A stretch of DNA of 64,000 nucleotides from VRUE01 sp963715625 (GTDB lineage: Bacteria > Actinomycetota > Thermoleophilia > Solirubrobacterales > 70-9): the NCBI GenBank assembly GCA_963715625.1, contig OY970260.1:682001-746000 (forward strand). Reading direction: 5' to 3'. Position numbers and translations under genes: made by a program. Every line of letters starts with the position of its first letter. The stretch's first letter is position 1. Below are positions 22,455 to 31,164 of this stretch, in pieces. The notes under the pieces are model-generated. The model ran no database searches. It saw nothing but the letters and a program-made list of their open reading frames with translations, and was not told the origin of the DNA.

Positions 22455-24092
22455 CTACATCATCCCGCCCATGTCCGGCATGCCGCCGGGCATGCCGCCG
22501 CCGGCCGCTTCCTTCTCGGGGGGCTCGGCGATCACGGCCTCGGTGACGAGGATGTTCTTCGCGATCGAGGCTGCGTTCTGCAGCGCCGAGCGGGTCACCA
22601 TCGTCGGGTCGATGACCCCGGCGGCGATCAGGTCGCCGTACTCGCCGTTGGCCGCGTTGAGGCCTTCGCCGGCCTTCAGGTCACGGACCTTGTTGACCAC
22701 GACCGAGCCCTCCAGGCCGGAGTTCTCGGCGATCTGGCGCACCGGCTCCTCCAGGGCGCGGTGCACGATGCGGGCGCCGGTCGCCTCGTCCGGGTCCTCG
22801 AGCTTGTCGGCGTCGAGGTCGGCCTGTGCGTTGAGCAGCGCCACTCCGCCGCCCGGCACGACGCCCTCCTCGAGCGCGGCCCGGGTCGCCTGCAGCGCGT
22901 CCTCGACGCGGTGCTTGCGCTCCTTCATCTCGGTCTCGGTGGCGGCGCCGACCTTGACCACGGCGACACCGCCGGCCAGCTTGGCGAGGCGCTCCTGGAG
23001 CTTCTCGCGATCGAAGTCGGAGTCGGTGTTCTCGACCTCGTTTTTGATCTGGTTGATGCGGCCCTTGATGTCCGCCGCCTCGCCGGCACCGTCGATCACC
23101 GTGGTCGTGTCCTTTGAGACGACCACGCGGCGGGCTTTGCCGAGCTGGGAGAGCTGGGTGTTCTCGAGTTTGAGGCCCATCTCCTCGGTGATCACCTCGC
23201 CGCCGGTGAGGATCGCGATGTCCTCCAGCATCCGCTTGCGGCGGTCGCCGAAGCCCGGAGCCTTGACGGCGACGCCGGTGAAGGTGCCGCGCAGCTTGTT
23301 GACGACGAGCGTCGCGAGGCACTCGCCCTCGACGTCCTCGGCGACGATCAGCAGCGGCTTGCCACCCTGCATCACCTGCTCGAGCACCGGCAGGATGTCG
23401 CGCACGGAGCCGATTTTCTGGTTGGCGATGAGGATGTAGGGGTCCTCCAGCACCGCCTCCATGCGGTCCTGGTCGGTGACCATGTACGGCGAGATGTAGC
23501 CCTTGTCGAACTGCATCCCCTCGGTGAACTCCAGCTCCATGCCGAAGGTCTGGCCCTCCTCGACGTTGACCACGCCGTCCTTGCCGACCTTCTCGATCGC
23601 GTCGGCGATCACGTTGCCGATCTCGTCGTCGGCGGCGGAGATGGCGGCTACGCGGGCGATCTGCTCCTTGCCGGCGACCTCCTTGGACTGCTTCTCGCGC
23701 AGGTTCTCGACGACGTCGTCGACGGCCTTCTCGATCCCGCGGCGCAGGGCCAGCGGGTTGGCGCCGGCGGCGACGTTCTTGAGGCCCTGGCGGACGATGA
23801 TCTGGGCCAGCAGCGTCGCCGTCGTGGTGCCGTCGCCGGCGACGTCGTTGGTCGCCGTGGCGACCTCGCGGACGAGCTGGGCGCCCTGGTTCTCGAAGAC
23901 GTCCTCGACCTCGATCTCGCGGGCGATGGTGACTCCGTCATTGGTGATCGTCGGCGCACCGAACTTCTTGTCGAGCACGACGTACCGACCCTTGGGGCCG
24001 AGGGTGACCTTGACCGCGTCGGCGACTGCGTCGACGCCGGCCTGCAGGGACCCCCTTGCCTCCTCGCTGAACTTCAGCTCCTTATGAGCCAT
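22455..24092 (-). CDS. groL: Chaperonin GroEL (Hsp60)
   Basis: This is a full-length 545-residue group I chaperonin. It shows the ATP-binding loop GDGTTTATLLAQ, the conserved KAPGFGDRRKRMLEDIAILTG (read here as KAPGFGDRRK followed by MLEDIAIL), and the GGM-rich tail GGMPGGMPDMGGMM that fills the ring cavity. It folds proteins in the cytoplasm as a double ring with GroES. It follows groS by 48 bases on the same strand, and the CIRCE site upstream of groS should control both. Confidence 0.98.
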   Translation of the reverse strand: MAHKELKFSEEARGSLQAGVDAVADAVKVTLGPKGRYVVLDKKFGAPTITNDGVTIAREIEVEDVFENQGAQLVREVATATNDVAGDGTTTATLLAQIIVRQGLKNVAAGANPLALRRGIEKAVDDVVENLREKQSKEVAGKEQIARVAAISAADDEIGNVIADAIEKVGKDGVVNVEEGQTFGMELEFTEGMQFDKGYISPYMVTDQDRMEAVLEDPYILIANQKIGSVRDILPVLEQVMQGGKPLLIVAEDVEGECLATLVVNKLRGTFTGVAVKAPGFGDRRKRMLEDIAILTGGEVITEEMGLKLENTQLSQLGKARRVVVSKDTTTVIDGAGEAADIKGRINQIKNEVENTDSDFDREKLQERLAKLAGGVAVVKVGAATETEMKERKHRVEDALQATRAALEEGVVPGGGVALLNAQADLDADKLEDPDEATGARIVHRALEEPVRQIAENSGLEGSVVVNKVRDLKAGEGLNAANGEYGDLIAAGVIDPTMVTRSALQNAASIAKNILVTEAVIAEPPEKEAAGGGMPGGMPDMGGMM

Positions 24093-24140
24093 CTGATTTC
24101 AGTCCTCCTTGGTTCTTCTAAGTCCGTGGTTGGCGACGGG

Positions 24141-24428
24141 CTAGCCGAGCTTGGCGAGAACGTCCGACTCGCGCAAAACGAGCAGTTCCTCGTCCTCGAC
24201 GGTGACCTCGGTGCCGCCGTACTTGGAGTAGAGGACCTCGTCACCCTCGCTCAGGTCGAGCGGGCGGCGAGTGCCGTCCTCGTTGATCGCGCCGTCGCCG
24301 ACGGCGACGACCTTGCCCTTCTGGGGCTTCTCCTTGGCCGTATCGGGAAGGACGATGCCGCTCGCGGTCGTCTCCTCCTCTTCGATCGGCTTCACGATCA
24401 GCCGGTCCCCGAGGGGCTTCAGCTTCAT
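24141..24428 (-). CDS. groS: Co-chaperonin GroES (Hsp10)
   Basis: This 95-residue co-chaperonin has MKLKPLGDRLIVKPIEEEE at the start, the mobile loop ETTASGIVLPDTAKEKPQ (16-32 region) and the roof/tail segment YSKYGGTEVTVEDEELLVL. It caps the GroEL ring. ATG24428 is chosen because it begins the conserved fold and is preceded by GGAGG at 7 bases. It is the first gene of the groSL operon. Confidence 0.98.
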   Translation of the reverse strand: MKLKPLGDRLIVKPIEEEETTASGIVLPDTAKEKPQKGKVVAVGDGAINEDGTRRPLDLSEGDEVLYSKYGGTEVTVEDEELLVLRESDVLAKLG

Positions 24429-24475
24429 CCGTATACCTCCATCGTTGGTCAGGGGGTTAGAAGTTCGAACTGGGA

Positions 24476-24502
24476 TTGGCACTCCCCAGGTGAGAGTGCC
24501 AG
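24476..24502. promoter_or_regulatory. CIRCE operator (HrcA site)
   Basis: TTGGCACTC-N9-GAGTGCCAG at 24476-24502 matches the CIRCE consensus (TTAGCACTC-N9-GAGTGCTAA) with perfect internal symmetry. It is 48 bases before the groS start. HrcA binding here represses the operon at normal temperature. Confidence 0.92.
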
Positions 24503-24536
24503 ACGCCTGAAAGATAGCGGACCGGCAATTCAGCGG

Positions 24537-24588
24537 CCGACGGGCCTCAGATACGCCTATATGTCTCCTTTGAGGCCCGTCGGCGGGG
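24537..24588. repeat. Palindromic repeat family 1, copy C
   Basis: Arms CCGACGGGCCTCA and its complement enclose a 21-base AT-richer loop. The 52 bases are identical to copy D inside lhr (35623-35674). It lies between the SRPBCC gene's 3' end and the divergent groS control region. Confidence 0.85.
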
Positions 24589-24597
24589 GCGGGGGGG

Positions 24598-25071
24598 TCA
24601 GCCGTTGGCTAGGAGGCGGCAGCCGAGGAGGCTGGCGATGCCCTCGCCGCCCCTTGCCATCACCCAGTCGTGGTTCCACTCGAAGACCGGGCGGGCCAGG
24701 GGGGCGACCAGGTTCATCCAGGCCTTGGTCGTGACCACATTCCACTCGTAGAGCACGGCGGTGACGCCGTCCTGCCCGTAGAGGCGCCAGCGGCCGACAC
24801 CGGCCAGCTCCCCCACCGCGTCCGCCTCGAGCAGGTGCGGAGGCTCGACCCGGGTCGTCGTCACCTGGAACTCGACCCGGTAGGGCAGCAGGCTCTTCCA
24901 GACCATGCGACCGACGGTCCCGACGCCATCCTCAGCGCCGGCCCGCAGTTCCTCGGCCTCCTCCACCCCCCGCCACCACTCGGGCCAGCGCTCCTGGTCG
25001 TAGATCGCCTCCCAAACCGGCTCGGGGGGCGACTCCAGCAGCCAGGCCGTGAGGAAGGAGTAGTCCGCCAT
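24598..25071 (-). CDS. SRPBCC (polyketide cyclase/START-like) family protein
   Basis: This 157-residue protein has the usual opening SFLTAWLLESPPEPVWEAIYDQERWPEWWRGV (positions 5-36, a helix-grip start) and ends with a long amphipathic helix. SRPBCC proteins bind hydrophobic ligands in a deep pocket; the ligand is unknown. The gene is six bases downstream of the ASCH gene on the same strand, suggesting a two-gene transcript. Confidence 0.85.
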   Translation of the reverse strand: MADYSFLTAWLLESPPEPVWEAIYDQERWPEWWRGVEEAEELRAGAEDGVGTVGRMVWKSLLPYRVEFQVTTTRVEPPHLLEADAVGELAGVGRWRLYGQDGVTAVLYEWNVVTTKAWMNLVAPLARPVFEWNHDWVMARGGEGIASLLGCRLLANG

Positions 25072-25077
25072 CCCGCG

Positions 25078-25482
25078 CTAGTTGTGGCGCGGGGTCTCGC
25101 CGTTGCCGAAGTGGGCCCCCGGCGGCTCGACGATCTGGGAGAAGCGGATCACGGTGACGACTTCCTCGGGCGAGACGGGGTGGCCGTAGATCTGTTCGAG
25201 GAACTTGATCTCGTCTTCGAGCCGGCGGAACTCGGGGTTGTCGTGCTCGATGTCGCGTGGCGAGAGCTCGGAGATCCGCTTCACCTCGATGTCGTCGATG
25301 ACCGCGGTGAAGATCTTCTCGCGCGGGCTGTGGCGAAAGCCGACCGTGATCCAGACGACCTGGCCGCGCTCGTACTTGTTGCTCTTGTCGCCGAGCCGGA
25401 TCGTCGCGGTCTTGCGGCCGCGCTTGAGCTGGTCGACGAAGACCGGCGAGTAGAAGTTGAGCACGTAGATCCCGCCCCGCAT
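25078..25482 (-). CDS. ASCH-domain protein
   Basis: This 134-residue protein has the ASCH fold, a PUA-related RNA-binding barrel, with LNFYSPVFVDQLKRGRKTATIRLGD, here split as FVDQLKRGRKTATIR plus LGDKSNKYERG, and VTVGFRHSPREKIFTA. Family members bind RNA or nucleosides; some act as coactivator-type regulators or as N4-acetylcytidine hydrolases. ATG25482 fits the conserved start; ATG25536 would add 18 residues. It is upstream of the SRPBCC gene and divergent from the RTX protein. Confidence 0.85.
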   Translation of the reverse strand: MRGGIYVLNFYSPVFVDQLKRGRKTATIRLGDKSNKYERGQVVWITVGFRHSPREKIFTAVIDDIEVKRISELSPRDIEHDNPEFRRLEDEIKFLEQIYGHPVSPEEVVTVIRFSQIVEPPGAHFGNGETPRHN

Positions 25483-25565
25483 CGCGGCCGAGCGTATCTG
25501 ACACTGGACGGGAATTGGAGGCTGGTCCTCAGGCATCGGCCTCTGCTGCCGATTAAGGACCCGGA

Positions 25566-27455
25566 ATGCTGCGTCTGGCTCCACCCCACCCTGCCCGCAT
25601 CCTCTGGGTGCTCCTGGCGACGGCGACGGCGGCCCTCGCACTCGCTGCCGGCAGCGCCGCCGCGGCCACCTGCGCGGGCAGGCACGCGACGATCGTCGGA
25701 ACCCCCGGCAACGACACGATCGTCGGCAAGAAGGCGAGCGACGTGATCTACGGCGGGGGCGGCGACGACCGCATCAGCGGCGGGCCGAACGGCAACGACA
25801 GGATCTGCGGCGGCCCCGGCGACGACTCCCTCCACGGCGGGCGCGGCTACGACCGCCTCTACGGAGGCGGCGACAACGACCGCATCGCCGGCGAGACCGG
25901 CTCGGACCGCCTCGAGGGCGGGGGCGGCGACGACCGCATCGCCGGCGCCCAGGGCAAGGACAGCCTCCTCGGCGGCCCCGGCGATGACGTGCTGCTCGGC
26001 TCGAAGGGCCCCGACACGCTGATCGGGGCGGCGGGCGACGACTTCGCCAACGGCGAAAAGGGCAGCGACACCGCGAGCGGCGGAGGCGGCAACGACCTGC
26101 TCCAGGGGGACAAGGGCAACGACCGGGTCGAGGGCGGCCCCGGCACGGACCAGGTCGACGGCGGGCCCGGCGACGACTCCGGGCTCGACGGCGGCGGCGA
26201 AAACGACTTCGTCTACGGCGGCGCCGGGAGCGACCGCGCGAGCGGCGGAGGCGGCGACGGGGACGTCGTCCGCGGCGACAGCGGCGAGGACACCCTCGAC
26301 GGCGGCGCCGGCGCCAGGGACATCGTTTCCTACGCAAGCGCAACGCGAGGCAGCGTCGTCATCGACCTCGCCAGCGGTCGATCGAAAGGCGACGGCCACG
26401 ACACGATGCAGGGCTTCGAGGACGTCGTCGGCTCGCCGCAAGGCGACCAGATCAGCGGCAACGGGGAGGTCAACCGGCTCGACGGCGGCGTCGGCGACGA
26501 CGAACTCACCGGCATGGGCGGCCCCGACGAAGCGTTCGGCGGCGCCGGCACCGACGAGTGCGACGGCTTCGCGACCGAGCACTCGTGCGGCGCCGAAGAG
26601 GGACCGCCCGTGAACGGAACCTTCGCGATCCTCAACCAGGGCCTCGATGGCGCCAGCCTGATCGTGCAGGGCGATGGCGGCCCCAACCACATCGGCGTCC
26701 ACTTCTACGACGGCGGCTGGATCGTCTCCACCGACGGCCCGGTCTCGGCCGGCGAAGGCTGCCTGGCCGACGACTCGGCCTTGTCCGTCGCCTGCACGGC
26801 AAGCATCGCGACCGGGCTGGTGGTGATCACCGGGAGCGGTGGCGACGACTCGGTCGACGTCGCCGAAAGCGTTCCGGCCGGGGTGAAGGTGCGCGCCAAC
26901 GGAAACGCCGGCTCAGACGCCCTCAGCGGGGGCCTCGGCGACGACGTCCTCGAAGCGGGCGAGAACTACAACGGGCCCGACAACGGCCACGACACGCTGG
27001 CCGGCAACGTGGGCAGCGACGTCCTCTACGCCGACCCGGGAGCCGACCAGCTCGGCGGCGGGCCCGGCAACGACCTGCTGGTCTCCTCGGTCGAGGTCTG
27101 CCAGGGCCACACATACAGCGGCGGGCCGGGCGAGGACACCGTTTCCTACGGCCGCTCCGACGCCGCCATGCGGGTGGAGCTGCACGGGACCGGAGCGCCG
27201 CCCGGCTGCGGCAACCCCGACCGCGTGCTCGGCAACAACGAGGATCTCGAGGGCTCCGACGGCCCTGACGTCCTGGTCGGCGACAACGGCGCCAACAGCC
27301 TCTTCGGCCACCTCGGCGCGGACGTCTTCATCGGCAAGGGCGGCAACGACTCGATCGAAGCGATCGACGGCCACCGCGACAGGGCGATCGTCTGCGGCGG
27401 CGGCGAGGACGACGTCGCCCGCGATCGCTCCGATCCCATGCCGAGCGGCTGCTGA
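25566..27455 (+). CDS. Secreted RTX-type calcium-binding protein
   Basis: This 629-residue protein has a signal peptide (residues 1-34, ending GSAAAATC). It is then built of nonapeptide-like repeats GGxGxDxLx (for example YGGGGDDRI, LGGPGDDVL, DGGPGDD). The repeats run from about residue 45 to 345 and again from 445 to 620, around a non-repetitive middle domain (residues about 355-440). Such repeats form calcium-loaded parallel beta-rolls outside the cell. No protease or lipase domain is visible, so a structural or adhesive role is more likely than an enzyme role. Codons follow the local GC-rich pattern. Confidence 0.9.
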   Translation: MLRLAPPHPARILWVLLATATAALALAAGSAAAATCAGRHATIVGTPGNDTIVGKKASDVIYGGGGDDRISGGPNGNDRICGGPGDDSLHGGRGYDRLYGGGDNDRIAGETGSDRLEGGGGDDRIAGAQGKDSLLGGPGDDVLLGSKGPDTLIGAAGDDFANGEKGSDTASGGGGNDLLQGDKGNDRVEGGPGTDQVDGGPGDDSGLDGGGENDFVYGGAGSDRASGGGGDGDVVRGDSGEDTLDGGAGARDIVSYASATRGSVVIDLASGRSKGDGHDTMQGFEDVVGSPQGDQISGNGEVNRLDGGVGDDELTGMGGPDEAFGGAGTDECDGFATEHSCGAEEGPPVNGTFAILNQGLDGASLIVQGDGGPNHIGVHFYDGGWIVSTDGPVSAGEGCLADDSALSVACTASIATGLVVITGSGGDDSVDVAESVPAGVKVRANGNAGSDALSGGLGDDVLEAGENYNGPDNGHDTLAGNVGSDVLYADPGADQLGGGPGNDLLVSSVEVCQGHTYSGGPGEDTVSYGRSDAAMRVELHGTGAPPGCGNPDRVLGNNEDLEGSDGPDVLVGDNGANSLFGHLGADVFIGKGGNDSIEAIDGHRDRAIVCGGGEDDVARDRSDPMPSGC

Positions 27456-27911
27456 GCCGCGGCCGGGACGGCCGGCTCAGAAGATTAGTGCGCTGTTCAG
27501 GCACTACTTGGCACTCTAGAGCCAAAAATACCCCGCTGGACCCCGCTGGAATATGGTGGGGAATGGTGCCCACTGGGGCCCAAGTGAGACGTGCGTCTCA
27601 ATGCTGGGCTGTCGCAGGAAAGACTCGGCCATCGGGGTGGGCTGCATTTCGACCGAGACCAGCCGCCTTGAGCGGGCAACCAGAGACCCCAGACTGCGGA
27701 CGCTCGTGACCGCTCGCCAGAGCACAGGAACCGTCCGATCTATTTGCGACTCTTCCCACGCTTCCGTTCACCCGACTGAACTGAATGGAGAGTCGCCCGG
27801 TGGGGACTGGGCGACTCTCTTTTTCGTTCCGCCGACCCGGTGCTTATCTTGGGCTGCTCAGTCGAAGTCCAGCTTCCCCTTCAGCGCTGGACTAGAAGGA
27901 GTTAGAACGGA
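27456..27911 (+). other. 456-base intergenic region; possible small RNA
   Basis: No convincing reading frame is present. It contains a direct repeat CCCCGCTGGA at 27533-27552, a GC-poorer stretch and a strong intrinsic terminator at 27788-27824 that is too far from the upstream CDS (330 bases) to be its natural end. A transcript starting within the region and ending at that terminator is therefore possible. No tRNA or known riboswitch was recognised. Confidence 0.35.
27788..27824 (+). terminator. Rho-independent terminator
   Basis: GAGAGTCGCCC (27788-27798) pairs perfectly with GGGCGACTCTC (27809-27819), followed directly by TTTTT (27820-27824). This is the most classical terminator in the window and it sits 88 bases before the proteasome-like gene. 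Confidence 0.9.
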
Positions 27912-28727
27912 ATGACCATCATCGTAGGAGTAGCAACACCCGAGGGATTGGTCCTGGCGGGCGATAGTCGCACCACCAACACGTTTGATAACGCACGCCA
28001 TCGGATCGCCAGCGACAACGCGCAGAAGCTTTTCGAGGTCGAAGGCATGGGCATCGCCACCTTCGGAATGGCATTCTTGGGTCGGGACACGATCGCTGGC
28101 GTCATGGACCAGTTTGCGGCTCACGTAGCCGACTCCGAGCAGAAAGATGTCGAAGCCTTCGCCAAATCGCTGGGGAAGTTCTTCAACCAGCGATTTGCTT
28201 CCTTGCTTAGCGAGGCAGGCGAGGAGTGGGACGTAGAAGAGAAAGGATTCCCGCTCGGGTTCCTTGTCGCGGGCTACAACGCGGACGGAGTGGGCACCAT
28301 CACGGAGGTTCTCATCCCGTCAGGCGAAATTGCGGAGTTCAAGGCCACGACCACGGGTGGGGGCACGATGTGGCGTGGCCAGACTGATGTCATCGGCCGC
28401 CTGCTTCGAGGAGTGGACTGGCCGGGGCTGGGCCAGATTGGTACGCACTTTTCTGATGAGCAGGTCGTAGATCTCGAAAAACTCCAGTACAGCGACCTCT
28501 CCCCCATTACGTTGCAGGACGGGATCGACTATGCCTCGTTCCTCGTCAGGACGACGATCGATATGCAGCGATTTAGCGACGGCACCCTTGCGTCGCCAGG
28601 AGCGGTACCAGGATGCGGTGGCCCAATGCAGGTGCTCGCTGTCGAGCGAAGCCGTCCTGTCTGGGTTAGCCCGCTGACCCTCCATGGGCCCAGCGAACCT
28701 GGACTGGCCGAGGGCGCGGCTGCCTAG
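27912..28727 (+). CDS. Orphan proteasome/HslV-like Ntn-hydrolase
   Basis: This 271-residue protein starts MTIIVGVATPEGLVLAGDSR, the opening of proteasome beta/HslV subunits. Removal of Met1 would expose Thr2 as the nucleophile, with Asp18 (AGDSR) and Lys39 (DNAQKLFE) at positions compatible with the catalytic Asp17/Lys33. The rest follows the sandwich fold for about 200 residues, and the last 60 residues are extra and unlike HslV. No HslU/ATPase or alpha subunit lies nearby, so it may act alone, as Anbu-type relatives do. GC is lower than in neighbours. The ribosome site is GAAGGAG. Confidence 0.75.
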   Translation: MTIIVGVATPEGLVLAGDSRTTNTFDNARHRIASDNAQKLFEVEGMGIATFGMAFLGRDTIAGVMDQFAAHVADSEQKDVEAFAKSLGKFFNQRFASLLSEAGEEWDVEEKGFPLGFLVAGYNADGVGTITEVLIPSGEIAEFKATTTGGGTMWRGQTDVIGRLLRGVDWPGLGQIGTHFSDEQVVDLEKLQYSDLSPITLQDGIDYASFLVRTTIDMQRFSDGTLASPGAVPGCGGPMQVLAVERSRPVWVSPLTLHGPSEPGLAEGAAA

Positions 28728-28912
28728 CCGCTGCGGTTGCTAGCGAACTCGTGCGCCCTAGGAGAGCCGTGAGAGTGGCTGGCTGGGACATAAGTGTTGC
28801 GGCGTAGATCCTCACGGGTGTAGCCACTGCTTGTCGGCGGGGCTTTCGCGATGCCGTGATGCTGTTCCGGGCGAGGCCGCTGAGTCTGTTTGTCCATCTG
28901 GCCTTCTTTCAT
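28724..28912 (-). CDS. Doubtful 62-residue ORF
   Basis: This open frame of 62 codons encodes a very polar, basic peptide without recognised motif. A weak ribosome site (AGAGG) precedes ATG28912. It overlaps the 3' end of the proteasome-like gene by four bases on the other strand. It may be chance; nothing supports translation beyond the start context. Confidence 0.2.
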   Translation of the reverse strand: MKEGQMDKQTQRPRPEQHHGIAKAPPTSSGYTREDLRRNTYVPASHSHGSPRAHEFASNRSG

Positions 28913-29126
28913 GCTGCCTCTGTAATCGGACGCAAAATCTACACCTTGAGTCCCACCGGCGAATTAAGCCTCGCTCAAAGAGCAACTTCTTCTCTCTCCC
29001 TGCCCACTTCCCTCCCGGCCGTCGTTCTCTGGGCTGAATGACGCACGCGCTGGCGCATAAGCCTCCCAGCAAACAGCCTGTTTTGGCTCTAGAAATAGGA
29101 TTCCGGGGGCACGCGCGAGCCTGGGC
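28728..29126. other. 399-base intergenic region, no clear content
   Basis: Apart from the doubtful small ORF, I see no gene, tRNA or strong hairpin here. It separates the proteasome-like gene from the convergent Crp/Fnr gene and is less GC-rich than the average of the window. Confidence 0.4.
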
Positions 29127-29828
29127 TCAGAAGATGTAGTTGCGCAGCTTCTCCGGCGCGAGCACGGTGACGCGCCCGCGGCCGGGACGGACGATCCCCC
29201 CCCGCTCGAGGTCGGCGAGGAAGCGGCTGACGCTCTCGCGCGAGGTGCCGGCGAGCTGGGCCAGGTCGGCCTGGTTCATGCGGATCGTCACCTCACCGCC
29301 CTCGCCGGAGTGCGGCGCCTCCTCGGCTACGAGCTGGGAGAGCACCCCGGCGACGCGGCTGGGAACGGTCTGGAACGACTGGCGCGAGATCCGCTCGTTC
29401 GCCGTGCGCAGCCGGCGCACCAGGGCGGCGACCAGCTTCACGGTGATGTCGGGATGGCGGGCGAGCAACGCCCGCACCTCCCCCGCGGGCAGGGCGAGCA
29501 GCTCGCCGTCGGTGAGGGCCTCGACGCTGGCCGAGCGCACCTCGCCGTCGAGCATCGCCAGCTCGCCGAAGATGTCGCCGCTGCCGAGCGTCGCCAGGGT
29601 GATCGCCCGCCCGTCGGAGTGCTCGCGGGTGACGCGGAAGCTGCCGTCGCGGACGATGTAGCAGGCGTCGGAGTGGTCGCCCTCGTGGAAGACCCGCGTG
29701 CCGGCCGGGAAGGAGCGGGCGACCGCGACCCGCGAGAAACGCTCCAGCTCGCCCTCCTCGAGGTCGGCGAAGAGCGGCACGCTGCGCAACAGCTCGACCG
29801 GGCCCTGCCCCTGCTGACGATCCGCCAT
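29127..29828 (-). CDS. Crp/Fnr-family transcriptional regulator
   Basis: This 233-residue protein has an N-terminal cyclic-nucleotide-binding jelly roll (residues 12-130, with FGELAMLDGEVRSASVEAL as the phosphate-binding cassette: the cassette keeps FGELA and the Arg/Ser pair) and a C-terminal HTH (QADLAQLAGTSRESVSRFLADLERGGIV). The cassette suggests cAMP or a similar ligand. No Fe-S cysteines are present, so it is Crp-like rather than Fnr-like. It diverges from the GNAT gene. Confidence 0.92.
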   Translation of the reverse strand: MADRQQGQGPVELLRSVPLFADLEEGELERFSRVAVARSFPAGTRVFHEGDHSDACYIVRDGSFRVTREHSDGRAITLATLGSGDIFGELAMLDGEVRSASVEALTDGELLALPAGEVRALLARHPDITVKLVAALVRRLRTANERISRQSFQTVPSRVAGVLSQLVAEEAPHSGEGGEVTIRMNQADLAQLAGTSRESVSRFLADLERGGIVRPGRGRVTVLAPEKLRNYIF

Positions 29829-29877
29829 CGCGACGATTATCCCCGAGCAGTTATTTAGGGTGGGTTACGTGGACCCC

Positions 29878-30477
29878 ATGAGCTCGCAGGTCAGGGCAGC
29901 GACGGAGAGCGACCACGAGGCGGCGGCCGAGTGCCTGGCGCTGGCCTTCGCCGACGACCCCGCCTGGGCGCACCTGATTCCCGGCGCCGAGACGCGGGCC
30001 GAAAAGCTGCTCGGCTACTTCAGCGCGGAGATCGCCAACCTGGTGCCGGAGCACCGCGAGCTCTGGGTGACCGAGGACGGCTGCGGCGCCGCGATCTGGG
30101 GGCGCCCCGGCCGCTGGCGGGTGCCGATGGGGCGCGAGCTGCGCGCGGCGAGGGCGATGGCCCGAGTGTTCGGGCGCCTTCTGCCGCTGGCCTTCTGGAC
30201 CCAGCTCCGCCTCGAACGCCACCACCCGCGCAAGCCGGCCCACTGGTACCTGCACTACCTGGGTGTGGAACCGCGCCACCAGGGCCGCGGCGTAGGGGGC
30301 GCGCTGATGGCCCCGGTGCTCGAGCTCTGCGACCGCGAGGGAACCCCCGCCTACCTGGAGTCGAGCACCGAGCGCAGCCGCGTCCTCTACGAGCGCAACG
30401 GCTTCGCCCTCACCGGGACCTTCGGGATGCCGATGGCCGGCCCGCCCGTGCGCGAGATGTGGCGCGAGCCATCCTGA
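29878..30477 (+). CDS. GNAT-family N-acetyltransferase
   Basis: This protein of about 200 residues has the acetyl-CoA pyrophosphate loop VEPRHQGRGVGGALM (motif A, Q/R-x-x-G-x-G/A) at about 138-152 and the C-terminal YERNGFALTG (motif B). It transfers acetyl groups to an amine; the substrate is unknown. ATG29878 starts right before the fold; GTG29860 would add six residues. Confidence 0.88.
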   Translation: MSSQVRAATESDHEAAAECLALAFADDPAWAHLIPGAETRAEKLLGYFSAEIANLVPEHRELWVTEDGCGAAIWGRPGRWRVPMGRELRAARAMARVFGRLLPLAFWTQLRLERHHPRKPAHWYLHYLGVEPRHQGRGVGGALMAPVLELCDREGTPAYLESSTERSRVLYERNGFALTGTFGMPMAGPPVREMWREPS

Positions 30478-30540
30478 GCTGCCGGGGGGAGAGAAGCCGG
30501 CGCCAGCGCCTTAAGAGGGAATGGACTCGCTCCAAAGAGG

Positions 30541-30559
30541 TGTAGACAAATCTGTAGAC
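30541..30559. promoter_or_regulatory. TGTAGAC direct repeat before mazE
   Basis: TGTAGAC at 30541-30547 is repeated at 30553-30559, a 12-base period, 7 bases before the antitoxin start. Ribbon-helix-helix and MazE-type antitoxins often bind such short repeats to repress their own operon. Confidence 0.5.
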
Positions 30560-30566
30560 TGGGCTT

Positions 30567-30806
30567 ATGGCTGCAACCGAGACAACGACCATCCGCGTGA
30601 AGCGCAGCACACAGGAGCGTCTCGCGCATGAGGCAGAGCTGGAGGGAATGAGCTTGACCGAGATGTTCGATGCAGCCGTTGACCTGTGGGAAGAGCGGCG
30701 ACTTCTTGACTCGATGGACGAGTCCTATCGGAAGTACGGGGACGAGATCCGCGAGGAAATGAAAGATTGGCTGGACTTCCCGAACAGGCCACCCGATGAC
30801 GATTGA
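30567..30806 (+). CDS. mazE: MazE-type antitoxin (ribbon-helix-helix)
   Basis: This 79-residue protein begins with a ribbon-helix-helix DNA-binding element (TTTIRVKRSTQERLAHEAELEGMSLTEMF as strand, helix, helix; key residues IRVK then GMSLTEMF) and ends in an acidic, flexible tail (DFPNRPPDDD) that would wrap the toxin. It overlaps the toxin gene by 11 bases, the normal antitoxin-first order. GC is lower than in the flanks. Confidence 0.8.
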   Translation: MAATETTTIRVKRSTQERLAHEAELEGMSLTEMFDAAVDLWEERRLLDSMDESYRKYGDEIREEMKDWLDFPNRPPDDD

Positions 30807-31161
30807 CGGTCAGCGAGTCAAGCGGGGCGACGTCCTCCTCGGCGATCCCGATCCGATAGTCGGCCACGAGCAGGGAGGTCGGCGTCCTTTTCTGGTCGTT
30901 TCGGTCGGCCAGATGAACCGCTCCCCGGCGCGCATGGCGATCACGGTGCCGCTGACGACTACCGATCGTCGGAACAAGCTGCACGTGCGGGTCGAGCCAC
31001 CCGAAGGGGGGCTGGACAGAGTCAGCTTCGCGATGCCGGAGATGGTCCGCTCGGTTTCGACGATACGACTCCAGCGCCGGTTGGGTCGGGTTTCGATCCA
31101 CACCGTCGAGGCGGTTGCGAGCCGAATCGGGCTCCTCGTCGGCCTCGGCCGCAACCGCTGA
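30796..31161 (+). CDS. mazF: MazF/PemK-family mRNA interferase toxin
   Basis: This 121-residue toxin has the MazF core: KRGDVLLGDPDPIVGHEQGGRRPFLVVS (the RGDV and G-x-E-x-x-G-x-RP motifs), MAITVPLTT, and the C-terminal SVSTIRLQRRLGRVS. MazF toxins cut single-stranded mRNA at short motifs and are held inactive by MazE. It forms a two-gene module with the preceding antitoxin, converging on lhr with a gap of only a few bases. Confidence 0.9.
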   Translation: MTIDGQRVKRGDVLLGDPDPIVGHEQGGRRPFLVVSVGQMNRSPARMAITVPLTTTDRRNKLHVRVEPPEGGLDRVSFAMPEMVRSVSTIRLQRRLGRVSIHTVEAVASRIGLLVGLGRNR

Positions 31162-31164
31162 GCC

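Noticed and set aside
24503..24536. Sigma-factor promoter of groSL
   Set aside because: TATCTT-like bases are present, but no -35 element lies at a normal distance, so I do not call it.
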